From contig CAJJAZ010000005.1 in NCBI GenBank assembly GCA_905182295.1, forward strand, positions 1-64,000: DNA of 64,000 nt, in the 5' to 3' direction. The DNA is from an uncultured Flavobacteriaceae bacterium. GTDB lineage: Bacteria > Bacteroidota > Bacteroidia > Flavobacteriales > Flavobacteriaceae. A program made the position numbers and the translations under genes. This document shows, piece after piece, positions 28,246 through 37,079 of the stretch (positions are counted from its first letter, which is position 1; every line of letters begins with the position of its first letter). Under the pieces are notes generated by a model. The model did no database searches and was not told the DNA's origin. It was given only the letters and a program-made list of their open reading frames with translations.

Positions 28246-28518
28246 ATGAACAAAACAGAATTAATCGACGCAATGGCAGCAGATGCTGGTATTACAAAAG
28301 CAGCTGCAAAAAAAGCATTAGAGTCTTTCTTAGGAAATGTAGAAGGATCTCTTAAAAAAGGCGGAAGAGTTTCTTTAGTAGGATTCGGATCATGGTCTGT
28401 ATCTAGAAGAAATGCAAGAGATGGTAGAAACCCACAAACTGGTGCTACAATCAAAATCGCTGCTAAAAACGTAGTAAAATTCAAAGCTGGAGCTGAATTA
28501 TCTAAGTCTGTAAACTAA
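28246..28518 (+). CDS. HU-family DNA-binding protein
   Basis: This 90-residue nucleoid protein is a full-length HU monomer. It has the N-terminal helical dimerisation part (MNKTELIDAMAADAGITKAAAKKAL), the GGRVSLVGFGSWSVSRRNARDGRNPQTG DNA-binding arm at about residues 43-70, with the Pro at its tip, and the closing VVKFKAGAELSKSVN. It binds DNA non-specifically and bends it. The gene stands alone with a strong promoter and a perfect palindromic terminator, which suits a highly expressed product. Whether it is the main HU or a paralogue cannot be told. Confidence 0.95.
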   Translation: MNKTELIDAMAADAGITKAAAKKALESFLGNVEGSLKKGGRVSLVGFGSWSVSRRNARDGRNPQTGATIKIAAKNVVKFKAGAELSKSVN

Positions 28519-28541
28519 GATATATCTTCAAAAGAAATTTT

Positions 28542-28569
28542 AAAGCACCTCAATTGAGGTGCTTTTTTT
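28542..28569 (+). terminator. intrinsic terminator of the HU gene
   Basis: A perfect palindrome (28542-28565, arms AAAGCACCTCAA and TTGAGGTGCTTT) runs directly into a T-run, 24 bp after the HU stop. Confidence 0.85.
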
Positions 28570-28614
28570 ATGTCCATTTTTTCAGAATCATTAAATATTT
28601 AACTATATTTAATA

Positions 28615-29175
28615 ATGTCAGATACGCTTGTTAAAAAAGGACATGTTTTGTTAGCTGAACCCACACTCACTGGAGATGTGTCATTTAGTAGGGCCGTAAT
28701 TTTAATTGCAGCGCACAATCCTAAGGGTTCTGTTGGGTTCATACTCAACAAACCATTGTCATACACTTTAGACGAACTTATAGAAGACATACACTTTCCT
28801 TTTCCTGTGTTTAATGGAGGACCTGTGGATCAAGACAATATATACTTCATTCATACTGCTCCGGAAGTAGTTCCTGGAAGCATTGAAATTACTGATGGAA
28901 TATACTGGGGAGGAGACTTTGCCGTCCTCTTAAATGCCTTAAAACAAAACCTTATATTTGAAAATCAAATAAAATTCTTCTTAGGTTATACCGGTTGGTC
29001 TCAAAAACAATTGGATGGGGAAATTAAATCTAATTCTTGGATTACAGTAGAGGACCTAGATATAAAGACCCTTGTAAAAAAACAGAACCATTCACTCTGG
29101 AAAGACAGCATAAAAGCCTTAGGAGGAAAATACCTCATTTGGTCTAATACACCTGAAAACCCAAGTCTTAATTAG
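28615..29175 (+). CDS. YqgE/AlgH family protein
   Basis: This 186-residue protein has the full YqgE fold. Its features are GHVLLAEPTLTGDVSFSRAVILIAAHNPKGSVGFILNKPL at residues 8-47, FNGGPVDQDNIYFIHT near 68, GIYWGGDF near 97 and the FLGYTGWSQKQLDGEI signature near 123. The biochemical role of YqgE is unknown; the family has been linked to transcriptional control of alginate and to processing functions in other phyla. It converges with the aminotransferase-fold gene with a 3-bp gap. Confidence 0.9.
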   Translation: MSDTLVKKGHVLLAEPTLTGDVSFSRAVILIAAHNPKGSVGFILNKPLSYTLDELIEDIHFPFPVFNGGPVDQDNIYFIHTAPEVVPGSIEITDGIYWGGDFAVLLNALKQNLIFENQIKFFLGYTGWSQKQLDGEIKSNSWITVEDLDIKTLVKKQNHSLWKDSIKALGGKYLIWSNTPENPSLN

Positions 29176-29178
29176 CAA

Positions 29179-30012
29179 CTAAGGCTGAATACTTTGTTGG
29201 AATTTTAAAGCAATAGCCTGAATGAATTCGAACTGGTCATACACTTTCTTTCTGTACTTGCTAACAGATATAAAACCTTTAGAAGGATTAAATATAAATA
29301 AGGCATCTGCTTTTTGAAGCGAAAATGGGGAAATAACTACCTCAGATATTTCCTGCTCACTATCCTTACTTAAAAGCGACAGAATTTCTTTTCTAAAAAC
29401 ACTGTTTTGGGTTCCTCCATCTATTGGGGAGGTTTGGATCTGTCCATTAGAAACTACAAAAAGAGGGCCTAAATGAGTACCTATAACTTCTTTTTTCTCA
29501 TTGAGTAAAAAACAGCTTTGGAAATCATTTTCATCAGAAAATACACCTGCCAAACGTTCCACTAATTTATCATTGGTAGGAAGGGTACTCAATAAAGAAT
29601 CCGCAATATAAAAATCTTTATAAAGTCCTATTTCAAAGAAAGTGTCTGACACTTGGCTTAAGTTCAAGTTTTCCAAAGGCCTAAAAGAGATGTGATAATG
29701 GGTTTGTGCTATATTATCTTCACTTGGATATGCTTGAAATACGGCTATCGCATTGTTCTTTAAGTGAGTTGTTTTGGAAAGTGCGTCTTTCATAATTTCC
29801 TCCAGAAAATCTGGTGTGAAAGACATAGGAATATGAATACGCAACATACGCATACTGGCCATTATTTTTAAATAATGTGGTTCCCAAAATAAGACTGCGC
29901 CATTCTCTATCCTTATTTCCTCTAAAACAGCGTGTCCAAAAGATAGTGCGGTATTATCTACACCAATAAAAAATTCTTGATCTGAATATAATTTTCCGTT
30001 AAAAACAACCAT
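29179..30012 (-). CDS. class IV aminotransferase-fold protein, probably lacking the PLP lysine
   Basis: This 277-residue protein aligns over its full length with PabC/IlvE-type fold IV enzymes: FNGKLYSDQEFFIGVDNTALSFGHAVLEEIRIENG at the N-terminus and FLLNEKKEVIGTHLGPLFVVSNGQIQTSPIDGGTQNSVFRKEI toward the C-terminus. By alignment with E. coli PabC, the PLP lysine (KHLNRL) falls at STLPTN, so it appears to be Ser or Thr. The usual TE(G/C)SxxN phosphate loop reads IGTHLGP. It may be a non-PLP or otherwise altered enzyme. It is upstream of, and on the opposite strand to, yqgE, and it shares its strand with the START-like gene. Confidence 0.78.
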   Translation of the reverse strand: MVVFNGKLYSDQEFFIGVDNTALSFGHAVLEEIRIENGAVLFWEPHYLKIMASMRMLRIHIPMSFTPDFLEEIMKDALSKTTHLKNNAIAVFQAYPSEDNIAQTHYHISFRPLENLNLSQVSDTFFEIGLYKDFYIADSLLSTLPTNDKLVERLAGVFSDENDFQSCFLLNEKKEVIGTHLGPLFVVSNGQIQTSPIDGGTQNSVFRKEILSLLSKDSEQEISEVVISPFSLQKADALFIFNPSKGFISVSKYRKKVYDQFEFIQAIALKFQQSIQP

Positions 30013-30042
30013 AAAAAAAGCCTTGATGAATCAAGGCCCAAA
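30013..30042 (-). terminator. intrinsic terminator of the START-like gene
   Basis: On the minus strand a GC-rich hairpin (GGCCTTGAT and ATCAAGGC arms, about 30019-30038) is followed by seven T residues. It lies between the START-like gene and the aminotransferase-fold gene and should end the former. Confidence 0.75.
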
Positions 30043-30067
30043 GATATTATTTTATAAAGAAATAGCC

Positions 30068-30451
30068 CTAAGAAGAACCAAGTACTTGCTTTAAACTTGA
30101 AACTTGATTTTCCCAAAGCATTTTAGATTCTTCTACTTCATCTTCTTCTGCAAAATCTGTAATAAACAGGGAAACATCAGACGTAATTTCATCTACAATA
30201 ATTCTCATTTCAAAGAAACTGTCGTCCTCAGATTCCATCCAAATAAATTTCACAAACTCATCTGACTTTCTTTTGATTAATTTCGCTTCCTCTTCCGACT
30301 CGTCCCATATAAAGGTGAACATCTCTCCTCTTAAGTTTACATTGTCTGCAAACCATTCTGACAATCCAGAAGGCGTAGCAATGTATTGAAACAACATCTG
30401 CGGGGAAGATTGAATCACAAATTCTATTTCGTATTTAACTTTATCACTCAT
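30068..30451 (-). CDS. START-like (SRPBCC/AHSA1) domain protein
   Basis: This 127-residue acidic protein has the helix-grip fold of SRPBCC proteins: YEIEFVIQSSPQMLFQYIATPSGLSEWFADNV at residues 7-38, then FTFIWDESEEEAKLIKRK and FFEMRIIVDEITSDVSLFITDFAEEDE. This Bacteroidota-specific START-like group has no known ligand or reaction. It is the last gene before tRNA-Met and its own terminator lies 25 bp downstream. Confidence 0.85.
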   Translation of the reverse strand: MSDKVKYEIEFVIQSSPQMLFQYIATPSGLSEWFADNVNLRGEMFTFIWDESEEEAKLIKRKSDEFVKFIWMESEDDSFFEMRIIVDEITSDVSLFITDFAEEDEVEESKMLWENQVSSLKQVLGSS

Positions 30452-30536
30452 TTTAGAATTCTAATTTTTATTTTGACAATATATATATTTATGTATTATA
30501 AAAAAACTATTGTATTGTAATATTTTGCTAAGTTTT

Positions 30537-30569
30537 TTTGGAGGGGCAATAAATTAAACTTTATATTTG
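30537..30569 (+). promoter_or_regulatory. promoter of tRNA-Met
   Basis: TTTG (30537-30540, at the end of a T-run), a 21-nt spacer and TATATTTG (30562-30569) form a near-ideal Bacteroidota promoter 15 bp before the tRNA. Confidence 0.8.
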
Positions 30570-30584
30570 CAGCCTTCTAAACAC

Positions 30585-30658
30585 GGCGAGGTAGCTCAGT
30601 TGGTTAGAGCGTCGGATTCATAACCCGGAGGTCGCGGGATCGTGCCCCGCTCTCGCTA
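30585..30658 (+). tRNA. tRNA-Met (CAT), elongator-like, atypical T-loop
   Basis: The sequence folds as a tRNA: acceptor GGCGAGG/TCTCGCT, D-arm GCTC...GAGC, anticodon loop TTCATAA (anticodon CAT) and T-stem GCGGG/CCCGC. It lacks the three G:C pairs of initiator anticodon stems, so it is an elongator Met tRNA, or tRNA-Ile2 if the C is lysidinylated. The T-loop is ATCGTGC instead of the near-universal TTCRANY: positions 54 and 58 are A and T rather than T and A. The A31-C39 pair and the G1-T72 pair are also weak. No CCA is encoded. Confidence 0.88.
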
Positions 30659-30659
30659 C

Positions 30660-30690
30660 AAAAAACCCTAGTTAAAACTAGGGTTTTTTT
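30660..30690 (+). terminator. intrinsic terminator after tRNA-Met
   Basis: A hairpin with AACCCTAGT and ACTAGGGTT arms is followed by a run of T residues, starting right after the tRNA. Confidence 0.85.
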
Positions 30691-30746
30691 ATGCTTGAAA
30701 TTAACAGATAAGGCTTAAACAATGAATCACTTGTTCTGTCATTTCT

Positions 30747-30754
30747 TATATTTG
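30747..30754 (+). promoter_or_regulatory. -7 box of the cNMP/CBS/DUF294 gene
   Basis: TATATTTG matches TAnnTTTG 18 bp before the start codon. The only TTG upstream (30731-30733) is at a short 13-nt spacing, so the -33 element is weak. Confidence 0.55.
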
Positions 30755-30771
30755 CAGGGCAATCATTTCCT

Positions 30772-32688
30772 ATGAAAAATACCATTAGTCACAGAGTAGC
30801 AGACTTTCTAAAGGGCTTTCCACCATTTAATATGTTATCTATTGAAGTTTTAGAAGATATTGCTATGGAAATAAACATACAATATCTGGATAAAGAGGGG
30901 CTGGTATTCAAAGAAGGAGACACGCCTCATACTGATTTTTATGTGGTGCATAAAGGCGCTGTTGCATTGCGTAAAGCACCCCAAAATGAAATGGTAGACC
31001 TTTGTGATGAAGGAGATATTTTTGGATTAAGACCATTAATGGCTCAAGAGAATTACAAAATGGAAGCCAAAGCCCATGAGGAAACCATTTTATATTGTAT
31101 TCCCATTGAAGTCTTTAAGCCCTATGCCTTAAAGAACAAATCAATTGGAAATTTCTTATTGGAGAGTTTCGCTTCAAATACTAGAAATCCATATGCAAAA
31201 AACCATAGGGGAAAACTATACGGGGAGACTAGTTCAGAAGAAACTGAGGCAGTAGTTCCATTGTTTGACGTCCAACTAGTCCGATTGTCTAAAAATATCA
31301 TCAGTTGTGAAACAAGTACACCTATAACTGTATTGGCTAGTGCTATGAAGGTAAATAAGATTGGTGCTATACTCGTTTTAAAAGACAAACTACCCATTGG
31401 TATTATCACTGATAAAGACTTGAGGAATAAAATTGGTACTGGAGAAATTCCAATCAGTGGAACTGCATTAGAAATAATGAGTAGTCCTGTAATTACCTAT
31501 CCCGAAGAACTTACAGTAACCCAAGCCCAAATGGGCATGATGGCCTCTGGAGTAAGTCATTTGTGTATTACCAAAGATGGAACACCTCATACCAAAGCGG
31601 TAGGTATTGTTTCTAAACACGACATCATGCTCTCCGTTGGAAATAACCCCTCCGTTTTAATCAAAGCCATTCAAAGGGCTTCTAAAACCAAAGAGGTGAA
31701 AAGAATTCGTTTGAGTATTATGAAATTACTGAGGGGGTATTTACAACAAGGTATTCCAATGACCATTACTTCAAAAATAATTTCTGAATTAAACAATGCT
31801 TGTACCAGACAAATTATTACACTGAATTTAAAAAAAATGGAGACCCCTCCACCCTGCTCTTTTGTATGGCTGGCTATAGGTAGTCAGGGAAGAAATGAAC
31901 AATTGCTTCAAACAGATCAAGACAATGCTATTATTTTTGAAAAAGAAAGTACTGGTGAAGGGGAACCCCATAAAGAATACTTCCTAGAATTGGCCAAAAA
32001 AATCAATAAAGGGATTATGAAAATTGGCTACGAATACTGTCCTGCAGACATGATGGCCTCTAATCCAAAATGGTGTTTAGACCTTAAGAGTTGGAAGAAA
32101 AATGTAAGCTATTGGATTAGTAATCCTGGCAAAAACGAAGTACTGCTGTCTTCTATATTTTTTGATTTCAATGCTGTGTATGGCAATACCAAACTTTCTG
32201 ATGAATTGTCAGACGTTATTTTTGACACCCTTAAGAAATTTCCGGTTTTCACAACTCATTTGGCTAGTGGTGCTCTTCAAAGTCCTCCTCCATCTGGATT
32301 TTTTAGAAAATTTTTAGTGGAACATGACGGTGCTAATAAAGACAATTTTGATCTTAAGAGAAGAACCCTTATGCCACTTACAGATGCTGCTAGAGTATTG
32401 GTTTTATCTCATTTTGTCAAAGGAATTAATAATACAGCAGCGCGCTTTGAAAAGTTAGCTACACTAGAGCCTAATAATAAAGACTTATACCTCTCTTGCT
32501 CTTATGCGACCAAAGCATTGCTTAAGTTTAGAACCAAACAAGGTATTCTTCATCACGACTCTGGTCGCTATTTAGATTTAAATAGCCTGAGCAAAGAAGA
32601 ACGCGTAAAATTAAAAAGGACTTTTAAAACCATTAAAGAAATTCAAGAACTGATTAATATTAGATTTAAAGTATCCCAATTATTGTGA
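30772..32688 (+). CDS. cNMP-binding / CBS-pair / DUF294 nucleotidyltransferase regulator
   Basis: This 638-residue multidomain signalling protein has a cyclic-nucleotide-binding domain (about residues 20-125), a pair of CBS domains (about 170-300) and a GlnD-like DUF294 nucleotidyltransferase (motif IGSQGRNEQLLQTDQDNA near residue 370). A C-terminal DUF294_C helical domain (about 480-635) completes it. The design suggests adenine-nucleotide sensing coupled to nucleotide transfer onto a partner. It is coupled to the exonuclease gene by a 4-bp overlap and is convergent with acs-actP-DUF4212. This gene neighbourhood recurs in other bacteria, suggesting a link to acetate metabolism. Confidence 0.88.
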   Translation: MKNTISHRVADFLKGFPPFNMLSIEVLEDIAMEINIQYLDKEGLVFKEGDTPHTDFYVVHKGAVALRKAPQNEMVDLCDEGDIFGLRPLMAQENYKMEAKAHEETILYCIPIEVFKPYALKNKSIGNFLLESFASNTRNPYAKNHRGKLYGETSSEETEAVVPLFDVQLVRLSKNIISCETSTPITVLASAMKVNKIGAILVLKDKLPIGIITDKDLRNKIGTGEIPISGTALEIMSSPVITYPEELTVTQAQMGMMASGVSHLCITKDGTPHTKAVGIVSKHDIMLSVGNNPSVLIKAIQRASKTKEVKRIRLSIMKLLRGYLQQGIPMTITSKIISELNNACTRQIITLNLKKMETPPPCSFVWLAIGSQGRNEQLLQTDQDNAIIFEKESTGEGEPHKEYFLELAKKINKGIMKIGYEYCPADMMASNPKWCLDLKSWKKNVSYWISNPGKNEVLLSSIFFDFNAVYGNTKLSDELSDVIFDTLKKFPVFTTHLASGALQSPPPSGFFRKFLVEHDGANKDNFDLKRRTLMPLTDAARVLVLSHFVKGINNTAARFEKLATLEPNNKDLYLSCSYATKALLKFRTKQGILHHDSGRYLDLNSLSKEERVKLKRTFKTIKEIQELINIRFKVSQLL

Positions 32689-33362
32689 TCTTCCCTTTTT
32701 TTAAAAATACACGAACCAAATCGCCCATAATTCTTCCCGAATTTTGGACGAATTACGCTGCACTATTTCTTAAAGATGAGGCTGTAGATAGTCAAAGTAA
32801 ATTTATTGTTATAGATACTGAAACTACTGGTTTTGACTATGAAAAGGACAGAATACTGTGTATTGGAGCTGTCTTATTGGAAAAAAGTCAAATCGCGGTA
32901 AAAGATAGTTTTGAAATGTATTTAATCCAAGATCACTATAATAGTGACAGTACGCCCATACATGGTATTTTAAAAAAAGAAAAGAAAGAAAAGATTGCAG
33001 AAATTGACGCATTAAAAAGCTTTTTAACTTATTTAGGCAATGCTCCTATTATAGCGCATCATACCATGTTTGACGTTAATATGATCAATAAAGCACTGCA
33101 TAGACAGGGGCTGCCTTCGTTAAAAAATAAATTTTTAGATACCATAGTATTATATAAGAAAAGTCTAATGAGAAGCCCGCTGATTGAGAAAAAAGACCAT
33201 TATAGCTTAGACGAATTGGCAGACAAGTTCAATATTTCAAAAAAAGACAGGCATACCGCTTTAGGAGATGCCTATATCACTGCCCTATTGTTTCTTAAGA
33301 TTATAAAAAAACTAAAAGAAAAAACAGGACAGTTGAAATTTAAAAGGCTTTTCATTGATTAA
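32685..33362 (+). CDS. DnaQ-like 3'-5' exonuclease
   Basis: This 225-residue DEDDh exonuclease domain protein starts with GTG at 32685, overlapping the previous stop (GTGA). Motif ExoI is VIDTETTGFDYE near residue 43, ExoII is IIAHHTMFDVNMINKAL near 123 and ExoIII is DRHTALGDAYIT near 188, with the His of the DEDDh type. It is related to the DNA polymerase III epsilon subunit but is not dnaQ itself, since it sits with the CBS/DUF294 regulator. Its role in that pair is unknown. Confidence 0.88.
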   Translation: MIFPFFKNTRTKSPIILPEFWTNYAALFLKDEAVDSQSKFIVIDTETTGFDYEKDRILCIGAVLLEKSQIAVKDSFEMYLIQDHYNSDSTPIHGILKKEKKEKIAEIDALKSFLTYLGNAPIIAHHTMFDVNMINKALHRQGLPSLKNKFLDTIVLYKKSLMRSPLIEKKDHYSLDELADKFNISKKDRHTALGDAYITALLFLKIIKKLKEKTGQLKFKRLFID

Positions 33363-33401
33363 ATCAATTGTTTGAAAAATAATGCTTTTATAAACTTTTG
33401 A

Positions 33402-35309
33402 TTAAAGGGCTTCCTTCATTATTTCTGCTACAACCTCAGGATTCAATAAAGTAGAAGTGTCGCCCAAATTGGAAGTGTCTTTGGAGGCTATTTTTCTGAG
33501 TATTCTTCTCATAATCTTACCGCTCCTGGTTTTAGGAAGACCAGACACAAACTGAATCCTATCTAACTTAGCAATAGGTCCTATATGCTCAGTAATCACC
33601 TGATTAATCTCTTTTCGTAAATTATCTCGGTCTCTGCCCTCTCCTGATTCCTTCAATATAACGTAACCGTAGAGCGCATTTCCTTTAATGTCATGAGGAA
33701 AACCTACAATAGCAGATTCTGCTACAGCTGGGTGTTCATTAATACTATCTTCTATGGGTGCCGTTCCTAAATTATGTCCCGAAACAATAATTACGTCGTC
33801 TACCCTTCCTGTAATTCTATAATAGCCAACTTCATCTCTTAGGGCTCCGTCACCTGTGAAATACATGCCTTTAAAAGCAGAGAAATAAGTGTCCTTATAC
33901 CGCTGATGGTCTCCCCAAATTGTCCTTGCAATAGAGGGCCAAGGAAATTTAATACAAAGCCTACCGTCTACTTGGTTGCCTTTTATTTCTGCTCCATTCT
34001 CATCCATGAGCGCTGGTTGAATTCCCGGCATAGGTAAGGTTGCATAAGTAGGAATGGTAGGGGTCACAAAAGGAATGGGAGAAATTAAAATACCTCCTGT
34101 TTCCGTTTGCCACCAAGTGTCTACAATAGGACACTTTTTCTTACCTATATGGTCATTGTACCAATGCCATGCCTCTTCATTTATAGGCTCTCCAACAGTT
34201 CCTAGTATCCTTAAAGAAGACAAATCATGAGAAGTGACATAATCTAAACTTTCTTTCGCCAGCGCTCTAATTGCTGTGGGAGCGGTATATAATTGCGTGA
34301 TTTTATGTTTGTCTATAATATCCCAAAATCTGGAATAATCTGGATAAGAAGGGACCCCTTCGAACATCACCGTAGTGGCTCCGTTGGCAAGTGGTCCATA
34401 AACAATATAAGAATGCCCAGTAATCCATCCAATGTCTGCCGTACACCAGAACACGTCATTTTCCTTTTGTTGAAACACATTTTTAAAAGTATATGCGGAA
34501 TATACCATATAACCTGCTGTGGTATGCATCATTCCTTTAGGTTTGCCAGTGGACCCTGATGTATACAAAATAAATAGTGGGTCTTCTGAGTCCATTACTT
34601 CTGGCACACAATCTCCATAGGCGTCATCTAACAGTGGCTGTAACCAGTGGTCTCTGCCTTCCTCCATATGAATAACTGCGTGGGTTCTTTTGGCTACTAA
34701 AACAGAAGAAACACCGGGGCAATCTTCTAAAGCCTCGTCTACAATTCCTTTCAGGTCAATAGATTTTGCCCCTCTAAAAGAGCCATCAGAGGTAATGAGC
34801 ATTTTTGCCCCACAATCATTAATCCTAGTAGAAAGCGCTGTAGCAGAAAAACCAGCAAAAACAACAGAATGAATAGCACCAATTCGAGCGCAAGCCAATA
34901 CGGCTAATGCCAATTCAGGTATCATGGGCAAATAAATACATACCCTATCCCCTTTACTTATACCTTGGTCTTTTAACACATTCGCAAACTTTGAAACACG
35001 CTCGTGTAATTGTCTATACGTAATGTGTATGGCAGGTTCCTTTGGATCATTTGGCTCAAATAAAATAGCTGTTTTATCTCCTCTAGTATATAAGTGCCTG
35101 TCAATACAATTTTCTGTAATATTCAGTTGGCCACCTTTAAACCAAGAGACTTCTGCTTTATCAAAGTCCCAATCCAATACCTTATCCCATTTTTTACGCC
35201 ACATAAAATGCTCTTCTGCCACTTCGCTCCAAAAGAGCTCTGGATCTCTGACAGATTTTCTATAGACACTGAAGTATTCTTCTAAGTGTTTAATGTGATA
35301 ATTACTCAT
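33402..35309 (-). CDS. acs: acetyl-CoA synthetase
   Basis: This 635-residue AMP-forming acetate-CoA ligase is full length. The P-loop is YTSGSTGKPKGMMHT near residue 258, and the WWQTETGG adenylation motif lies near 403. The regulatory acetylation lysine sits in LPKTRSGKIMRRILRK near 595. It activates acetate to acetyl-CoA in the cytosol. Upstream on the same strand are the acetate symporter and its small DUF4212 partner, forming an acetate uptake and activation operon. Confidence 0.95.
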   Translation of the reverse strand: MSNYHIKHLEEYFSVYRKSVRDPELFWSEVAEEHFMWRKKWDKVLDWDFDKAEVSWFKGGQLNITENCIDRHLYTRGDKTAILFEPNDPKEPAIHITYRQLHERVSKFANVLKDQGISKGDRVCIYLPMIPELALAVLACARIGAIHSVVFAGFSATALSTRINDCGAKMLITSDGSFRGAKSIDLKGIVDEALEDCPGVSSVLVAKRTHAVIHMEEGRDHWLQPLLDDAYGDCVPEVMDSEDPLFILYTSGSTGKPKGMMHTTAGYMVYSAYTFKNVFQQKENDVFWCTADIGWITGHSYIVYGPLANGATTVMFEGVPSYPDYSRFWDIIDKHKITQLYTAPTAIRALAKESLDYVTSHDLSSLRILGTVGEPINEEAWHWYNDHIGKKKCPIVDTWWQTETGGILISPIPFVTPTIPTYATLPMPGIQPALMDENGAEIKGNQVDGRLCIKFPWPSIARTIWGDHQRYKDTYFSAFKGMYFTGDGALRDEVGYYRITGRVDDVIIVSGHNLGTAPIEDSINEHPAVAESAIVGFPHDIKGNALYGYVILKESGEGRDRDNLRKEINQVITEHIGPIAKLDRIQFVSGLPKTRSGKIMRRILRKIASKDTSNLGDTSTLLNPEVVAEIMKEAL

Positions 35310-35350
35310 GATTGTTGGTTATTTTTAATGGCTGTTTGGTTGTTATTATT

Positions 35351-37054
35351 TTAATGACTTACTGAAGGGGTACTCACTCCACTAGGTATTCTTATGTTTT
35401 CTACAATTTCTTGAACCTCTTGTGGAGGTGCAGCGGTGAAACGGCATACTGTTAGAGATACCATAAAGTTCACTACCATGGCTACTGATCCAAATCCTTC
35501 AGGAGATATTCCGAACCACCATTCAGAAGCAGGTGGGGTTTCTCCCAACCAACCTAATTTAAATTTAGCCATATAAAATAACATGAGTGAAATACCCACA
35601 ATCATTCCAGAAATAGCCCCTTCTTTATTCATTCTCTTGTAGAAAATTCCCAATATAATTGCAGGAAAAAGAGAGGCCGCAGCCAATCCAAAGGCTAAGG
35701 CCACTACAGCTGCCACAAATCCTGGTGGATTAACTCCAAAATATCCCGCAACGCAAACCGCCACCACCGCAGACAATCTAGCTGCAAGAAGTTCCCCTTT
35801 GTCAGAGATGGTTGGCATGAAAATCTTTTTGATTAAATCATGAGACACAGAAGCTGAAATAACTAGCAATAATCCTGCTGCAGTAGATAATGCTGCCGCT
35901 AAACAACCTGCAGCTACAAGAGCAATAACCCAAGCAGGTAAGTTGGCAATTTCAGGATTGGCCAATACCATAATATCTGGATCTACTTCTAATTCATTGA
36001 TTTGAGCATCTGCCACATATTGTACCTTACCGTCACTGTTTTTATCATCAAATGTGAGTAATCCTGTTTTTTCCCAGTTTTTAAACCATTCCGGCATACC
36101 ATCATAAGGCTTGTCGCTTACTGTTTCAATTAAATTTACTCTAGCAAATACAGCTACCGCAGGGGCAGTAGTATATAAAATAGCGATTAACAACAAGGCC
36201 AATCCAGCAGATTTCCTAGCATCTTTTACTTTTTTAACGGTAAAGAATCTTACAATTACATGGGGTAAGCCTGCCGTACCTACCATTAAGGCAAGTGTAA
36301 TGGCAAAAATATCTATCCTATCTTTAGACCCTTCCGTATATTCGTTAAAACCAAGTTCCGTTGAAAGGCCATTTAATTTTTCTAATAAATACACCCCAGA
36401 ACCATCATTTAACGTGTCCCCCATACCTAATTGCGGGATTGGGTTTCCTGTCATTTGAATCGAGATAAAAATAGCGGGTACCATAAAAGCAAAAATAAGT
36501 ACACAATACTGGGCTACTTGTGTATATGTAATACCCTTCATTCCTCCTAATACAGCATAGAACAACACAATGATCATTCCTATAATTACTCCGGTATTAA
36601 TGTCTACTTCTAAGAATCTAGAGAACACTACACCTACCCCACGCATCTGTCCAGCTACATAGGTAAACGAAACAAGTAAAGCACATACCACGGCTACAAT
36701 TCTAGCAGTATTTGAATAATACCTGTCACCAATAAAATCTGGCACTGTGAATTTTCCGAATTTTCTTAAATAGGGCGCCAAAAGTAATGCCAAAAGCACA
36801 TAGCCACCAGTCCAACCCATGAGGTACACAGAACCGTCATAGCCTGTAAAAGAAATAATTCCTGCCATGGATATAAAAGAAGCGGCAGACATCCAATCCG
36901 CAGCGGTAGCCATTCCGTTAGCCAAGGGAGAAACCCCACCTCCTGCTACGTAAAAATCTTTGGTTGAACCAGCTCTAGACCAAATAGCTATCCCAATGTA
37001 AAGGGCAAAAGTGATGCCTACTATAATATAAGTCCAAACTTGAACACTCATCAT
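35351..37054 (-). CDS. actP: sodium:solute symporter, acetate permease (ActP-like)
   Basis: This is an SSS-family symporter of 567 residues with about 13 membrane segments. Recognisable parts are FYVAGGGVSPLANGMATAADWMSAASFIS near residue 35 and GGYVLLALLLAPYLRKFGKFTVPDFIGDRYYS near 85. Placement between acs and a DUF4212 gene supports acetate (or other short monocarboxylate) as substrate. Two adjacent ATGs at the N-terminus leave the start uncertain by one codon. Confidence 0.9.
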   Translation of the reverse strand: MMSVQVWTYIIVGITFALYIGIAIWSRAGSTKDFYVAGGGVSPLANGMATAADWMSAASFISMAGIISFTGYDGSVYLMGWTGGYVLLALLLAPYLRKFGKFTVPDFIGDRYYSNTARIVAVVCALLVSFTYVAGQMRGVGVVFSRFLEVDINTGVIIGMIIVLFYAVLGGMKGITYTQVAQYCVLIFAFMVPAIFISIQMTGNPIPQLGMGDTLNDGSGVYLLEKLNGLSTELGFNEYTEGSKDRIDIFAITLALMVGTAGLPHVIVRFFTVKKVKDARKSAGLALLLIAILYTTAPAVAVFARVNLIETVSDKPYDGMPEWFKNWEKTGLLTFDDKNSDGKVQYVADAQINELEVDPDIMVLANPEIANLPAWVIALVAAGCLAAALSTAAGLLLVISASVSHDLIKKIFMPTISDKGELLAARLSAVVAVCVAGYFGVNPPGFVAAVVALAFGLAAASLFPAIILGIFYKRMNKEGAISGMIVGISLMLFYMAKFKLGWLGETPPASEWWFGISPEGFGSVAMVVNFMVSLTVCRFTAAPPQEVQEIVENIRIPSGVSTPSVSH

Positions 37055-37079
37055 TTAAAAGAATTTAATGCGATGTTTA

